Positions 37,914-47,400 of a stretch of 64,000 nucleotides of DNA are shown here, piece by piece. Below the pieces are notes generated by a model, which made no database searches, was not told the DNA's origin, and saw nothing but the letters and a program-made list of their open reading frames with translations. Source of the DNA: Acinetobacter terrestris (GTDB lineage: Bacteria > Pseudomonadota > Gammaproteobacteria > Pseudomonadales > Moraxellaceae); assembly GCF_004331155.1 (NCBI RefSeq), contig NZ_SJNZ01000009.1, positions 56,807 to 120,806 of the forward strand, in the 5' to 3' direction. Each line of letters opens with the position of its first letter. The first letter of the stretch is position 1. The position numbers and the translations under genes were made by a program.

Positions 37914-38378
37914 TCAAAATCCATTCAGCGCCAATATTGCTCCAAGCAACAACCCTGCTGTCGCGCCTAATTCCCCAATCACCAAAAAAATCATCGCACT
38001 GCTGAGCATCCATTTTGGCAAATGCCAAAGCCCCATCTGGTGTGGCTGTTTAAACTGGTTGCTGGTATCTTTAAGCCAGCCATGTAAGACATAACTTAAA
38101 ATTGAAAAACTAAAAAAGAACAGATTGATCAGCACGAAAATTAAGTTAAGCCCCTCAGCCCAGACTGAAAAAAATGCCAGTACCGCAAGAATTAAACTGG
38201 CGGGTGCATAAAGCAAACTGCTTCTATGCGCGATATCGACATAATAATGTGCCCGAGCCTGTTCAGAATGGCGTATTTGATAATATTTCCACACCCCAGT
38301 CAGCATGCCGACCCAAAGAAAAACACCGCTAAATATGATTGCCAGCGAAACAGACTGATTTAAACTTTCAATATCCAT
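37914..38378 (-). CDS. Inner-membrane protein of unknown function
   Basis: The 154-residue product has four membrane helices (about 11-31, 56-76, 80-100 and 124-148) with a loop of amphipathic character (HSEQARAHYYVDIAHRSS). No catalytic motif seen. It is divergent from the hydrolase gene at 38496. The last helix is rich in Gly/Ala (GELGATAGLLLGAILALNGF). Confidence 0.75.
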   Translation of the reverse strand: MDIESLNQSVSLAIIFSGVFLWVGMLTGVWKYYQIRHSEQARAHYYVDIAHRSSLLYAPASLILAVLAFFSVWAEGLNLIFVLINLFFFSFSILSYVLHGWLKDTSNQFKQPHQMGLWHLPKWMLSSAMIFLVIGELGATAGLLLGAILALNGF

Positions 38379-38495
38379 TGATTTATATCCTTATTTTTAG
38401 AGCGCTATTCTGACTTTAAAGTCATGATTTGTGCAAGTTTCTTTTTGGAACTTGGGTACAGTAGTAACAAGTTAAATTGAACGCATGTTCTAAAT

Positions 38496-39356
38496 ATGAA
38501 TATTTTTGAAACATTAGAAATCAGCTGTAAAGATGGATATTCTCTCAGTGGACGTTTTTACCCAAAACAAAATCCCAGTCAAAATAATTACCCCGTTTTA
38601 ATTTGCCCTGCAACGGGGATCACCCAACATTTTTATCAGGCTTTTGCAGAATGGTTGGCTACGCAAGGTTATGATGTTTTAAGCTTTGACTTCCGGGGTA
38701 TTGGTCGCTCCCTACACGGCCATGTAAGTAAGTCTAAAGCCAGTATTATCAACTGGGGACAGCTTGATATTCCTGCGGCCATAGACACCTTGTTATGCAA
38801 GACACAAGCAGAGCAAGTCATTTTACTGGGTCATAGTGCAGGTGGTCAGCTTTTAGGAATTGTGCCAAATTATCAAAAAGTGGCCAAAGTGATTGCAGTT
38901 TCTGGCTCAACCGGACATGTGAAAGGTCTAAAAGGCAAAACTAAACTGCTTGCCCCTGTCATGTTCAATGTCATTTTCCCATTAGCGCGTATTACCAAAG
39001 GTTATGGTCCAACCCAAGCCATTGGCATGGGTGAAAACCTGCCTAAAGATGTGGCTAAACAATGGGCGCAATTTTGCAGCAAACCGGGTTATGTCATGAA
39101 TGCGATGGGTAAAACTGTGTTTGAAGATTATCACGCTGAAATTGATTGTCCGATCACGGTACTTTGGTCATCAGACGATGAAATTGCAACGTCTGCAAAT
39201 GTGAAAGATTTACTGCGTTTATACCCGAATGCAGATACCCAGATGATTGAACTTAAGCCTAAAAATTATGAGCATAAAGCTATTGGTCATATGCTGATGT
39301 TCAAAAAGTCGCATCAGAATTTATGGTCGGTGATTGCGCAGCAATTGGTAGTTTAA
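38496..39356 (+). CDS. Alpha/beta-hydrolase
   Basis: The 286-residue product shows CPATGITQHFYQAFAEWLA (oxyanion region), SFDFRGIGRS, nucleophile elbow GHSAGGQLLG, an acid in WSSDDEIA and His in IGHMLMF. The blocks fit the COG4757 type of predicted hydrolases. No signal peptide. It starts with a poor RBS at 38496. Substrate unknown. A terminator follows about 100 bp downstream. Confidence 0.82.
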   Translation: MNIFETLEISCKDGYSLSGRFYPKQNPSQNNYPVLICPATGITQHFYQAFAEWLATQGYDVLSFDFRGIGRSLHGHVSKSKASIINWGQLDIPAAIDTLLCKTQAEQVILLGHSAGGQLLGIVPNYQKVAKVIAVSGSTGHVKGLKGKTKLLAPVMFNVIFPLARITKGYGPTQAIGMGENLPKDVAKQWAQFCSKPGYVMNAMGKTVFEDYHAEIDCPITVLWSSDDEIATSANVKDLLRLYPNADTQMIELKPKNYEHKAIGHMLMFKKSHQNLWSVIAQQLVV

Positions 39357-39452
39357 ATAAGATTTAGATAGTTATTTGAAGGCTGCTGTGTTCTAATACA
39401 CTCAGTTTGAGATGAGCCTCTTACAGTATATAGGCTTGACCTATATACGACT

Positions 39453-39476
39453 AGCCCCTAACCATGGGGCTTTTTA
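39453..39476 (+). terminator. Terminator after the hydrolase gene
   Basis: AGCCCC-TAACCAT-GGGGCTTTTTATT. Confidence 0.85.
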
Positions 39477-39561
39477 TTGCCTGAGATTTATTTTTCATTT
39501 TTTCCAATTTTTTTAAATTATTGTTCATCATAAATTCAGTTAATGACTAACTAACACCCAT

Positions 39562-39589
39562 AAAAAACAGCCCCATTCAAGGGGCTGTT
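39562..39589 (-). terminator. Terminator of the lipoprotein gene
   Basis: Minus strand AACAGCCCC-TTGAA-TGGGGCTGTTTTTTAT, 30 bp after the stop at 39619. Confidence 0.88.
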
Positions 39590-39618
39590 CATATTTATGC
39601 TAAATACAAGAAATTGAA

Positions 39619-40785
39619 TTACTCATCATCCAAATCATCAGCATCACCACCATAATGTTCTATTAACTTTTTAAAATCTGGGTGCAAACAGCGAATTTCA
39701 GCGGATGGCCCTTTGATATAAGCAGCCATCAATTTACCGGAATGCCTAAAATCAAATAGTCCTTGATTATATTGGAAATTAAAATCATATATACCTGTAG
39801 AACTCACTAGAAGATACGATGGGAATCCATCATCATCGATAATGTTATGATTTATCATTATTCCATCCGCACCTTCCTGATCAAGAATGACGGATAGCGA
39901 TTGAGTACCTCTTGTTAATGTAATCGTATTATTTTCCTTATGTAAGGAACATGATATATCGCTAGCATCATCCACAAGATCTGTTGTTTGAAAATCTTTA
40001 AGTACAGCACCAGAGCATTTACCATAAGACTCTATATGATCAGAGCCTTCAATCTTTTCACGGACACAAGCATTCAGATTAATATTCCATGGTACAGTAA
40101 TAACCCTATCAGGTTTTGCAGGAATCTGACTGATATTACCATCTTTAATTAGAAGTAATAATGCTTCGAAATCTTCAATATTTGGATTTTCTTCAATTGC
40201 AGCTAAAAGTTCCTGTACGACTTTAAACTCGACTGAATTCAGGTCACTCAGTGAATTAAACCAACCTCGGCTTTCATCCACTGAATATCCTTCTTGCTTG
40301 AATTCAGTAATCAAATTTTTAATTGTGTTTTGCAAACGGCTAGAATCTAAATTTCTTTCTTCCGTATACCACGCTGAGGGCAATTTCCCCGATGTCCCAA
40401 CAATCGCTAATGTAGTTAACGGATTTAAATTAACATTACCTGCCTTTTGCGCATAACCATAATATTTTTGCTCAGCTTGCACCTCAATACGACATGGAAA
40501 TTGTGAAGCATTTACTTCACCTAACCATCGCCCTTCCTGATCTGTAGTAACACTAGATTTAAAACCGCTACCATCCTTACAAATTGCATTTACTTTAGCA
40601 TCAGCCAAAGGCTTGTTTGAAAAAGCCGTACCTGAGAGTTCAGCATAAGTTTGTTGTGTTGGAGTGGCAGAGGAATTGGATGATGACGGTGAATTTTGAC
40701 TGTCGGAGCTTCCACCACAAGCAGACAATAAGAATCCTGAAAGCACAGCAGTAAGCATTGCCTGATATGTATATTTTGAAAACAT
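39619..40785 (-). CDS. Putative lipoprotein with Ser/Asn-rich linker
   Basis: The 388-residue product has a lipoprotein signal with lipobox LLSAC (Cys23), then a GGSS start and a Ser/Asn/Gln/Thr linker to about residue 45. A carboxypeptidase-like beta segment follows (YAELSGTAFSNKPLADAKVNAICKDG ... TTDQEGRWLGEV), resembling the start of many surface lipoproteins, and then a helical part. Several Cys in the C-terminal half may form disulfides. No overall family recognised. The acidic tail DADDLDDE is unusual. Confidence 0.82.
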   Translation of the reverse strand: MFSKYTYQAMLTAVLSGFLLSACGGSSDSQNSPSSSNSSATPTQQTYAELSGTAFSNKPLADAKVNAICKDGSGFKSSVTTDQEGRWLGEVNASQFPCRIEVQAEQKYYGYAQKAGNVNLNPLTTLAIVGTSGKLPSAWYTEERNLDSSRLQNTIKNLITEFKQEGYSVDESRGWFNSLSDLNSVEFKVVQELLAAIEENPNIEDFEALLLLIKDGNISQIPAKPDRVITVPWNINLNACVREKIEGSDHIESYGKCSGAVLKDFQTTDLVDDASDISCSLHKENNTITLTRGTQSLSVILDQEGADGIMINHNIIDDDGFPSYLLVSSTGIYDFNFQYNQGLFDFRHSGKLMAAYIKGPSAEIRCLHPDFKKLIEHYGGDADDLDDE

Positions 40786-41179
40786 TATGAGTAACCTAGT
40801 TTTTATTTTGTTTTTTATAAATTTATGTAGAAAGTTTTTTTATTTTGAAAAACGTACAAATTTTAGCACAGAGATATAAATAATAAATCATAATAACAAC
40901 CATTCATCTTAAATTCATATCAGTTTTATATATGGTATTGTAGATCTTTCTTCCACATTACAATATCAAAATCCAGTTCAAAAATTTCAGCGACTTGGAT
41001 TTTTAATCATTTTAAGTCCATATATGGACTTTAGGTCAGCTAGAAAACTGTTATATAAAGATTCATTTTTAATAATTTATTTTTAAGTTTTTGATTGGCT
41101 CTCTTATGGTTAATCAAATCATTATTGTTATAAAAAAAGCTCAAATCTATTTTTAAGATTTGAGCTTTTTAATGAATAT
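40786..41179. other. Intergenic region with an 18-bp palindrome
   Basis: AAGTCCATATATGGACTT (41014-41031) is a perfect palindrome about 230 bp before the lipoprotein start, a possible operator. The right end carries the terminator at 41132-41170. No gene seen. Confidence 0.45.
41132..41170. terminator. Bidirectional terminator
   Basis: AAAAAAAGCTCAAATCT-loop-AGATTTGAGCTTTTT, 10 bp after the stop of the 73-aa gene. Confidence 0.88.
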
Positions 41180-41401
41180 CTAATTCGATTCGATATCATA
41201 GACCCAATTTCGGGCTTGTTTGTCTGTAGTATTTTCACAGACATAGTAGTCATGATCCCAAGCGTCAGGATGGAAAATTTCCTTTTTTGTGTAAGTCACA
41301 TTTTTAGACTTTTCGACACAGACAAAGTTATCGCCTTGGTCTTTAACTTGGGTTCCGTTGAGGAACCCACCAATACAGAGGAATCGGGATTGTTTTGCCA
41401 T
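41180..41401 (-). CDS. Small Cys-containing protein of unknown function
   Basis: The 73-residue product (MAKQSRFLCIGGFLNGTQVK...) has three Cys and many aromatic residues (DAWDHDYYVCENT). It ends at a strong terminator. The style recalls small phage- or accessory-region proteins. I recognise no family and there is no signal peptide. Confidence 0.55.
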   Translation of the reverse strand: MAKQSRFLCIGGFLNGTQVKDQGDNFVCVEKSKNVTYTKKEIFHPDAWDHDYYVCENTTDKQARNWVYDIESN

Positions 41402-41835
41402 TGTTACATCAACTTTTTAAATCATTCTTGAACGTGGGGATTAAACGATTTATTAGTCTAGCTGTAAAGTGTATAGAATCGTCAAACTCCTTAAAGAACA
41501 TAATAAATATTCGCCATACTCGTGAGATCTTTATATCATCAGCTTTACATTTGGCAAATAATGTAATTTTTTAATGCTTGAGTAATGTAGTAATTGAAAC
41601 ATACTAAATGAATCTTGGTTTGAAAATTTAAAATCATGAGCAATTTAGATGATTTATTTTTGGAAAAAATTAGAAGTTACTATCGTTCAAAGATAGCTCT
41701 TTCATAAAAAATTTAACTAAAATAATGACATTCATAGATTTTAAAAAATTCACAAACATGTGTGTTAACTTTCTTAGCAAGACCCATTAAAACGTCATTG
41801 TGTTTTGTAACTGCCTCAATATCAAGATGAACCAA
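41402..41835. other. Gene-free stretch before the HEPN-like gene
   Basis: AT-rich; no credible frame on either strand and no terminator directly after the HEPN-like gene. Confidence 0.4.
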
Positions 41836-42501
41836 TTAACCATGAGCAATACTATTTCGTATATCTCTAATATTATGAAATTTTTTTACATCCTCTGGGG
41901 CTAGTTCAATTAATAATACATTTATTAATACTTCAGGAATGTCTCTTGCTTTTAAATCCTCAACTTTCTTTCCAAGCATAAATATTCCATACGATGCAAA
42001 GTGATCACTAGGGAATCTAAATTCTGTCTTCTTCAATTCACGGGTTGCATGCTTGCGATCAGGCTGATTCTTTGCAATAGTCGGTTTTAAATTATTTCTA
42101 TATTTTCTAATTTCTTTGTGATTACTTAACTGTTCTATAGATTTTTTAATTGCAAAACTTTGAAATTCAGAAATTCCACCATGAAAATCTAAAAATTCTT
42201 TAATAATATCTATTACAAATGCTTCAAAATAGCTAAATAAAGAAAGCAATAAATAATCTGAAACATGTGATTTATAGCCTGAAGTTCTTCTTTTTATATT
42301 GATCAATAAATTTGGAGAGGAATAATAATTTTCCTTATGACTTCTATAATAATCTGGTCTACATAACTGCTTTACTACGCCTTTTTCAACTAAAGAAATT
42401 TGTTGTCTTAAAGCCGGAACCGCATAATGTACTAAAACACTAAAATCAAAAATTTCTTGAGTATTCTTTTGCCATTTTAAAAAAGCTTCTGTTTTATTCA
42501 T
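41836..42501 (-). CDS. HEPN-like protein placed directly after the acnB terminator
   Basis: The 221-residue product is helical, with LLLSLFSYFEAFVIDIIKEF in the middle and, at the very end, RDIRNSIAHG, which fits the R-x4-H motif of HEPN ribonuclease-type domains. The frame stops two residues after that His, shorter than usual, so the C-terminus may be lost. Its ATG (42501) directly follows the U-run of the acnB terminator, and no separate RBS is visible. AT-rich codon use differs from acnB. It looks like an acquired accessory gene; defence or toxin role is only a possibility. Confidence 0.6.
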   Translation of the reverse strand: MNKTEAFLKWQKNTQEIFDFSVLVHYAVPALRQQISLVEKGVVKQLCRPDYYRSHKENYYSSPNLLINIKRRTSGYKSHVSDYLLLSLFSYFEAFVIDIIKEFLDFHGGISEFQSFAIKKSIEQLSNHKEIRKYRNNLKPTIAKNQPDRKHATRELKKTEFRFPSDHFASYGIFMLGKKVEDLKARDIPEVLINVLLIELAPEDVKKFHNIRDIRNSIAHG

Positions 42502-42538
42502 AAAAAGATAAGGGCCGATTACTCAGCCCTTATCTTAT
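42502..42538 (-). terminator. Terminator of acnB, abutting the next start codon
   Basis: Minus strand AGATAAGGGC-loop-GCCCTTATCT then TTTT and, immediately, ATG of the HEPN-like gene. Stem of 10 bp. Confidence 0.88.
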
Positions 42539-42565
42539 ACCGCTTATTGCTTAATTAACAAAGAA

Positions 42566-45205
42566 TTAAGTCAACTGAGCAGCAGCAATTTTCTTCGTAT
42601 CAACATTCGCAGCAGCGTCAGTATAGTCGCTCATTTTGTCGAAGCTTAAGTATTGATAGATGTCAGCTGACATGCTGTCAATTTGAGCTGCATATTGTTG
42701 GTATTCTTCTGGAGTTGGTAATTTACCAAGTACAGCAGCAACAGATGCAAGTTCAGCAGAAGCTAAGTAAACGTTAGCACCTTGACCTAGACGGTTCGGG
42801 AAGTTACGCGTAGAAGTCGAAACACAAGTAGTGTTCGGAGCTACACGTGCTTGGTTACCCATACATAATGAACAACCTGGCATTTCAGTACGCGCGCCAG
42901 CTTTACCATAGATGTTGTAGAAACCTTCTTCCATCAATTGACGTTCGTCCATACGCGTAGGTGGAGCAATCCACAAACGAGTTGAAAGTACGCCACCAGG
43001 AACTTTCTCAAGTAACTTACCAGTTGCGCGGAAGTGACCAATGTTCGTCATACATGAACCAACGAATACTTCGTCAATTTTCACGCCTTGAACATCAGAA
43101 AGAAGTTTCGCGTCATCTGGATCGTTCGGGCAGCAAAGAACAGGTTCTTTGATGTCAGCAAGATCAATTTCATACACTTTAGTGTATTCAGCGTCAGCAT
43201 CAGCTTTAAGAAGGCTTGGGTTAGCCAACCATTTTTCCATGTTCTCAACACGACGAGCCATTGTACGCGCATCGCCATAACCTTCAGAAATCATCCATTT
43301 CAACATTGTAATGTTTGATTTAAGGTATTCAGCAACTTTCTCTTCAGAAAGCGTGATTGAACAACCAGCAGCTGAACGTTCAGCAGAAGCATCAGAAAGT
43401 TCGAACGCTTGCTCAACAGTTAAGTCAGTTTCCATTTCTGTTAAGTCGATCTCAAGGATACGACCAGAGAAGATGTTTTTCTTACCTTTCTTCTCTACAG
43501 TCAAGTCACCCGCTTGAATCGCGTAGTAAGGAATAGCATGTACTAGGTCACGTAGAGTGATACCAGGCTGCATTTTACCTTTGAACTTAACAAGAACAGA
43601 TTCAGGCATGTCTAATGGCATAACACCAGTAGCAGCAGCGAACGCTACAAGACCAGAACCCGCTGGGAATGAAATACCAATTGGGAAACGAGTATGCGAG
43701 TCACCACCAGTACCAACGGTATCCGGAAGAAGCATACGGTTTAACCAAGAGTGAATAATACCGTCACCTGGGCGTAAAGACACACCACCACGGTTCATGA
43801 TGAAATCAGGAAGCGAGTGTTGCATTTGAACGTCAATTGGTTTTGGATACGCAGCTGTATGACAGAAAGATTGCATAACAAGGTCAGCAGAGAAACCTAG
43901 GCAAGCCAAGTCTTTCAATTCGTCACGCGTCATAGGACCTGTAGTATCTTGCGAACCTACAGTTGTCATGCGTGGTTCACAGTAAGTACCTGGAAGTACG
44001 CCTTGACCTTCAGGAAGACCACAAGCGCGACCAACCATTTTCTGTGCTTGAGTGAAACCTTTGCCAGTTGCAGCAGGTTGAACCGGAACACGGAACAAAG
44101 TAGATACTGGAAGACCTAAAGCTTCACGAGCCTTAGTTGTCAAACCACGACCAACGATCAGGTTAATACGACCGCCAGCACGAACTTCGTCTAGAAGCAC
44201 TGGAGTTTTAAGGTCAGATTCAGCAATCACTGCACCGTCTTTAGACGCAGAAACTTTCGCAGCAGCATGATCAATCTTAAGAACGATTTCATCGCCCATG
44301 TTCATGTTAGCAACGTCGATCTCGATTGGTAACGCACCAGCATCTTCCATAGTGTTGAAGAAGATTGGAGCGATTTTAGAACCTAGGCAGTAACCACCGT
44401 CTTTTTTGTTCGGGATGTGAGCAATGTCGTCACCGAAGAACCAAAGTACAGAGTTAGTTGCAGATTTACGAGATGAACCCGTACCGACAACGTCACCTAC
44501 GTAAGCAACCTGGTTGCCTTTCGCGATCAATTCTTTAATTTGGTTAAGTGGACCCACTTCACCAGGAACTTCCGGGTTGATCCCGTCACGTACGTTTTTA
44601 AGCATTGCATTTGCATGCAATGGGATGTCTGGACGGCTCCAAGCGTCTTGAGCTGGAGACAAGTCATCTGTATTTGTTTCGCCAGTTACTTTGAAAACTG
44701 TCAATTTAATTTCAGATGGAACGTCTGGACGTGTAGTGAACCATTCAGCATCAGCCCAAGACTGCATAACCGCTTGTGCATTTGCGTTGCCCGCTTTCGC
44801 TTTATCTGCAACGTCATGGAACGCATCAAATACAAGAAGAGTTTTTTTCAACGCTTCAGCAGCAAGTTCTGAAAGTTCAGCGTCGTCAAGCAATGCAACT
44901 AAAGGCGCTACGTTATAACCACCAAGCATAGTACCTAGTAAGTAAACCGCACGTTCTTTAGAAATAAGTGGAGAAGTTGCTTCACCTTTTGCCAAAGCAG
45001 CCAAGAAAGCAGCTTTAACATAAGCAGCTTGGTCAACACCTGCAGGAACACGGTTTTCTAGCAAATCAACTAAAAAAGCTTCTTCACCAGCTGGGGGATT
45101 TTTTAATAGTTCAACCAAGTCAGCTGTTTGAACATCATCAAGTGGCTTCGGTGGGACTCCGAGTGCGGCACGTTCTGCAACGTGTTGGCGGTAAGCTTCT
45201 AGCAC
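42566..45205 (-). CDS. acnB: Aconitate hydratase B
   Basis: The 879-residue product is a full AcnB (E. coli 865): N-terminal HEAT-like domain (MLEAYRQHVAERAALGVPPKPL), swivel domain early in the chain as in AcnB (GDVVGTGSSRKSATNSVLW), and the 4Fe-4S ligands Cys in FVGSCMTNIGHFRA and GCSLCMGNQARV. It isomerises citrate to isocitrate in the TCA cycle and, in iron shortage, binds RNA. It is a single-gene unit with GC-richer, highly biased codons, as expected for high expression. Confidence 0.98.
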   Translation of the reverse strand: MLEAYRQHVAERAALGVPPKPLDDVQTADLVELLKNPPAGEEAFLVDLLENRVPAGVDQAAYVKAAFLAALAKGEATSPLISKERAVYLLGTMLGGYNVAPLVALLDDAELSELAAEALKKTLLVFDAFHDVADKAKAGNANAQAVMQSWADAEWFTTRPDVPSEIKLTVFKVTGETNTDDLSPAQDAWSRPDIPLHANAMLKNVRDGINPEVPGEVGPLNQIKELIAKGNQVAYVGDVVGTGSSRKSATNSVLWFFGDDIAHIPNKKDGGYCLGSKIAPIFFNTMEDAGALPIEIDVANMNMGDEIVLKIDHAAAKVSASKDGAVIAESDLKTPVLLDEVRAGGRINLIVGRGLTTKAREALGLPVSTLFRVPVQPAATGKGFTQAQKMVGRACGLPEGQGVLPGTYCEPRMTTVGSQDTTGPMTRDELKDLACLGFSADLVMQSFCHTAAYPKPIDVQMQHSLPDFIMNRGGVSLRPGDGIIHSWLNRMLLPDTVGTGGDSHTRFPIGISFPAGSGLVAFAAATGVMPLDMPESVLVKFKGKMQPGITLRDLVHAIPYYAIQAGDLTVEKKGKKNIFSGRILEIDLTEMETDLTVEQAFELSDASAERSAAGCSITLSEEKVAEYLKSNITMLKWMISEGYGDARTMARRVENMEKWLANPSLLKADADAEYTKVYEIDLADIKEPVLCCPNDPDDAKLLSDVQGVKIDEVFVGSCMTNIGHFRATGKLLEKVPGGVLSTRLWIAPPTRMDERQLMEEGFYNIYGKAGARTEMPGCSLCMGNQARVAPNTTCVSTSTRNFPNRLGQGANVYLASAELASVAAVLGKLPTPEEYQQYAAQIDSMSADIYQYLSFDKMSDYTDAAANVDTKKIAAAQLT

Positions 45206-45449
45206 GGTGTTATTCCTCTTTTTTAAAAAATTATCTGTGAATTCCAGCTTCTATAAAGCTTCACAAATAATATGGACTGCAAAATTTTACTAAAATTCCA
45301 GTTAAAAGTTAATGCAAGTAGAGTGTTTCTTTATGATGTCCATTATTTAGTATCTAAATGATGCCCATATTGATCACTCAGTAATCACGCCCACCCCAAT
45401 GTACATCTTTAATGCTGATGATAATTAACTTTTAACTGAAATTCATACA

Positions 45450-45473
45450 TAAAAAAGGCAACTTAATGTTGCC
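45450..45473 (-). terminator. Terminator of the 89-aa protein gene
   Basis: Minus strand GGCAAC-ATTAA-GTTGCC and TTTTTT, 28 bp after the stop. Confidence 0.85.
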
Positions 45474-45501
45474 CTCTTTTAAAAAAGAAAAACATTCAAC
45501 C

Positions 45502-45771
45502 TTAGTGGACTGTCGTTGCATTGATATATTCACGTAAATCATCGCGACAGCCTTCAAATTTAACCTGAATTTCATCTTCATGCAGCATAGCATGCTCTGC
45601 GCTGGCAAACGAAATATGAACCTGATAAAGCTTCGTTTCTTGATCAATCATATGCTGAAGATAGACTTTATCGCCCAAACTGAGTACATAGTGACTCCCG
45701 CCCATCACCACAACACCCTGTTCATCTTCCAAGAGCAGGTCTGCATTATGTAAATAACCCACAACATCCAT
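45502..45771 (-). CDS. Small conserved protein of unknown function
   Basis: ATG 45771 has AAGGGG 6 bases upstream and gives 89 residues (MDVVGYLHNADLLLEDEQGV...); the GTG at 45813 lacks an RBS. The sequence is beta-rich (VVVMGGSHYVLSLGDKVYL, LYQVHISFASAEHAML), with a helical end. The dispersed motif CTTAGGCTATTT lies about 100 bp upstream (45876). No family recognised. Confidence 0.7.
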   Translation of the reverse strand: MDVVGYLHNADLLLEDEQGVVVMGGSHYVLSLGDKVYLQHMIDQETKLYQVHISFASAEHAMLHEDEIQVKFEGCRDDLREYINATTVH

Positions 45772-45911
45772 ATAGCGCCCCTTCGTTTTTTTGTAGTTAT
45801 TTTCATTATTCACTATTTGTATAAGCTTTTCTATATTTATGATTTACTCAAATGTCACAATTTATGCCGCCCATACTTAGGCTATTTTAACCATTCAAAT
45901 AAAAGATAAAT

Positions 45912-45937
45912 AAAAAAAACCGTTCCTTAGAACGGTT
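45912..45937 (-). terminator. Terminator overlapping the 3' end of a CDS
   Basis: Minus strand ACCGTTC-TAAG-GAACGGT then TTTTTTT. The stem's first arm is made of the last two codons of the lipoprotein gene 45927-46286 and the loop contains its stop. Confidence 0.85.
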
Positions 45938-46286
45938 TGTAATCTGGCATTTTGTCATGCGGAGTCACAAGACATTTTTCTATGGTTTTTTGCTTGAATT
46001 GTTTGCGGCTTGCATCTGGGTCGGCATTAATTTCAGCTAATGGAAATGCATAAACCTGTTCAATAATATCCAAAATAAAGGTTTTTGTGGTTTCATCTTC
46101 AATTTTGCCGGCATGTTCTAATGCCGCTGCTTTATCAATTGCATTTTGACGATCATACATAATTGTATTTGCAGCATTTCCCACGCTTGTACAATAGCCT
46201 TTCCACTGCTCTTCAGCAGTTAATGGTTTTTTTTCAGCACAACCGACCAAAGCAACCAATACCATTAAAGTGAATAACTTATTCAT
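45927..46286 (-). CDS. Small lipoprotein
   Basis: The 119-residue product has a signal MNKLFTLMVLVALVGC with the lipobox VGC (Cys16), then a helical mature part (WKGYCTSVGNAANTIMYDRQNAIDKAAAL) with two more Cys. The mature part is mostly helical and ends MPDYKPF, whose codons are part of the terminator. It likely sits in the outer membrane facing the periplasm. No family recognised. Confidence 0.8.
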   Translation of the reverse strand: MNKLFTLMVLVALVGCAEKKPLTAEEQWKGYCTSVGNAANTIMYDRQNAIDKAAALEHAGKIEDETTKTFILDIIEQVYAFPLAEINADPDASRKQFKQKTIEKCLVTPHDKMPDYKPF

Positions 46287-46391
46287 GAACCTTCTCCTAT
46301 TGCCTCTATCATAATCAAAGTTAGGGAAAATAAGAAATAATGCGTCCTTTATATAGGGAAAAACCTGAGTTTGAAGTTAAATAGAAGGCAT

Positions 46392-46421
46392 AAAAAAAGC
46401 CTAATCTGTGTAGATTAGGCT
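46392..46421 (-). terminator. Terminator of the tRNA-fMet transcript
   Basis: Minus strand GCCTAATCT-ACAC-AGATTAGGC followed by seven T, about 22 bp after the tRNA 3' end. Confidence 0.88.
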
Positions 46422-46443
46422 ATAAACTCTTTTATTCTTTCGT

Positions 46444-46520
<77 letters not shown>

Positions 46521-47095
46521 TCAACGAGTTAGCTTTATACGCCCTAAAGCATAACAAAGCAAACTTTATTCAATTTTAATTGAAAAATAACGCATTTAGG
46601 CATTCATTGCCCTGTTTAAGTCCTAAATTCACAATCATAAGGCCCATGAAAATATAATAAGAGGATTAATTAAAGTCATCACGTCAGTATTTTTTAATGC
46701 GTAAGATTACCAATCTGAAAAAATTTAAGTCATTTTTTCAAATAAAGTTCAAATAAAGTGGTTTAAAGCTATGAAATAGAATTGAGTCATAACTTTAACT
46801 CGATAAAAAGATCACAGAATCAAAAGATAAATTATTGATTTACTAAAAATAATTATTTACTTACAAATACACGGCATAAAAAGCATCAATAGGTAAATAT
46901 TAACTTGCACATTCTTAAATATACCTGTATTCTTTATCTCAACTAGAGAAATAGTTTTGTTCTGGTAAATCTTTTTGTATTTCGCAGTTTTAGTCATAAT
47001 CCTTCGTTTTTCAGATTTAAAGTTCCATTCATATTTTCAAGTTAACACCCGGTTTTTTATTAAACCAAAAATATTAAAGTTTATAGGATTGTATT
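46521..47095. other. Upstream region and long leader of the cold-shock gene
   Basis: The left 380 bp show no gene. From the promoter at 46905 the message would have an AT-rich leader of about 155 nt before the ATG at 47096, as is common for cold-shock genes where the leader controls stability and translation at low temperature. Confidence 0.5.
46905..46933 (+). promoter_or_regulatory. Promoter of the cold-shock gene
   Basis: TTGCAC (46905-46910), 17 bp, TATTCT (46928-46933). Confidence 0.6.
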
Positions 47096-47305
47096 ATGTC
47101 TAATACTGTTAAAGGTACTGTTAAGTGGTTCAACGAAACTAAAGGTTTCGGTTTTATTCAACAAGAAAACGGTCCTGACGTTTTTGCTCATTTCAGCGAA
47201 ATCGCTAACTCTGGTTTCAAAACTTTGGCTGAAGGCCAACAAGTTGAATTCAGCATCACTCAAGGTCAAAAAGGCCCGAATGCTGTAAACATCGTAGCAC
47301 TATAA
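47096..47305 (+). CDS. CspA-family cold-shock protein
   Basis: The 69-residue product is a single cold-shock domain: [15 protein letters not shown] carries RNP1 (KGFGFI), and DVFAHFSEI carries RNP2. It binds single-stranded RNA/DNA and melts RNA structure. It has a long 5' leader and a perfect terminator, so it is monocistronic. Which csp paralogue it is cannot be told. Confidence 0.96.
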   Translation: MSNTVKGTVKWFNETKGFGFIQQENGPDVFAHFSEIANSGFKTLAEGQQVEFSITQGQKGPNAVNIVAL

Positions 47306-47348
47306 TTCTAAAATTATTCTTACATCAGTAAGATAGTTTAAGAGTAAA

Positions 47349-47372
47349 AAGCGAGAGTTCACTCTCGCTTTT
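47349..47372 (+). terminator. Terminator of the cold-shock gene
   Basis: AAGCGAGAGT-TC-ACTCTCGCTTTT. Confidence 0.88.
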
Positions 47373-47400
47373 GCACATCTGGGCTTTATAAAAACTTAAA

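Noticed and set aside
43081..44918. Frames inside acnB on both strands
   Set aside because: Shadows caused by the strong codon bias of acnB.
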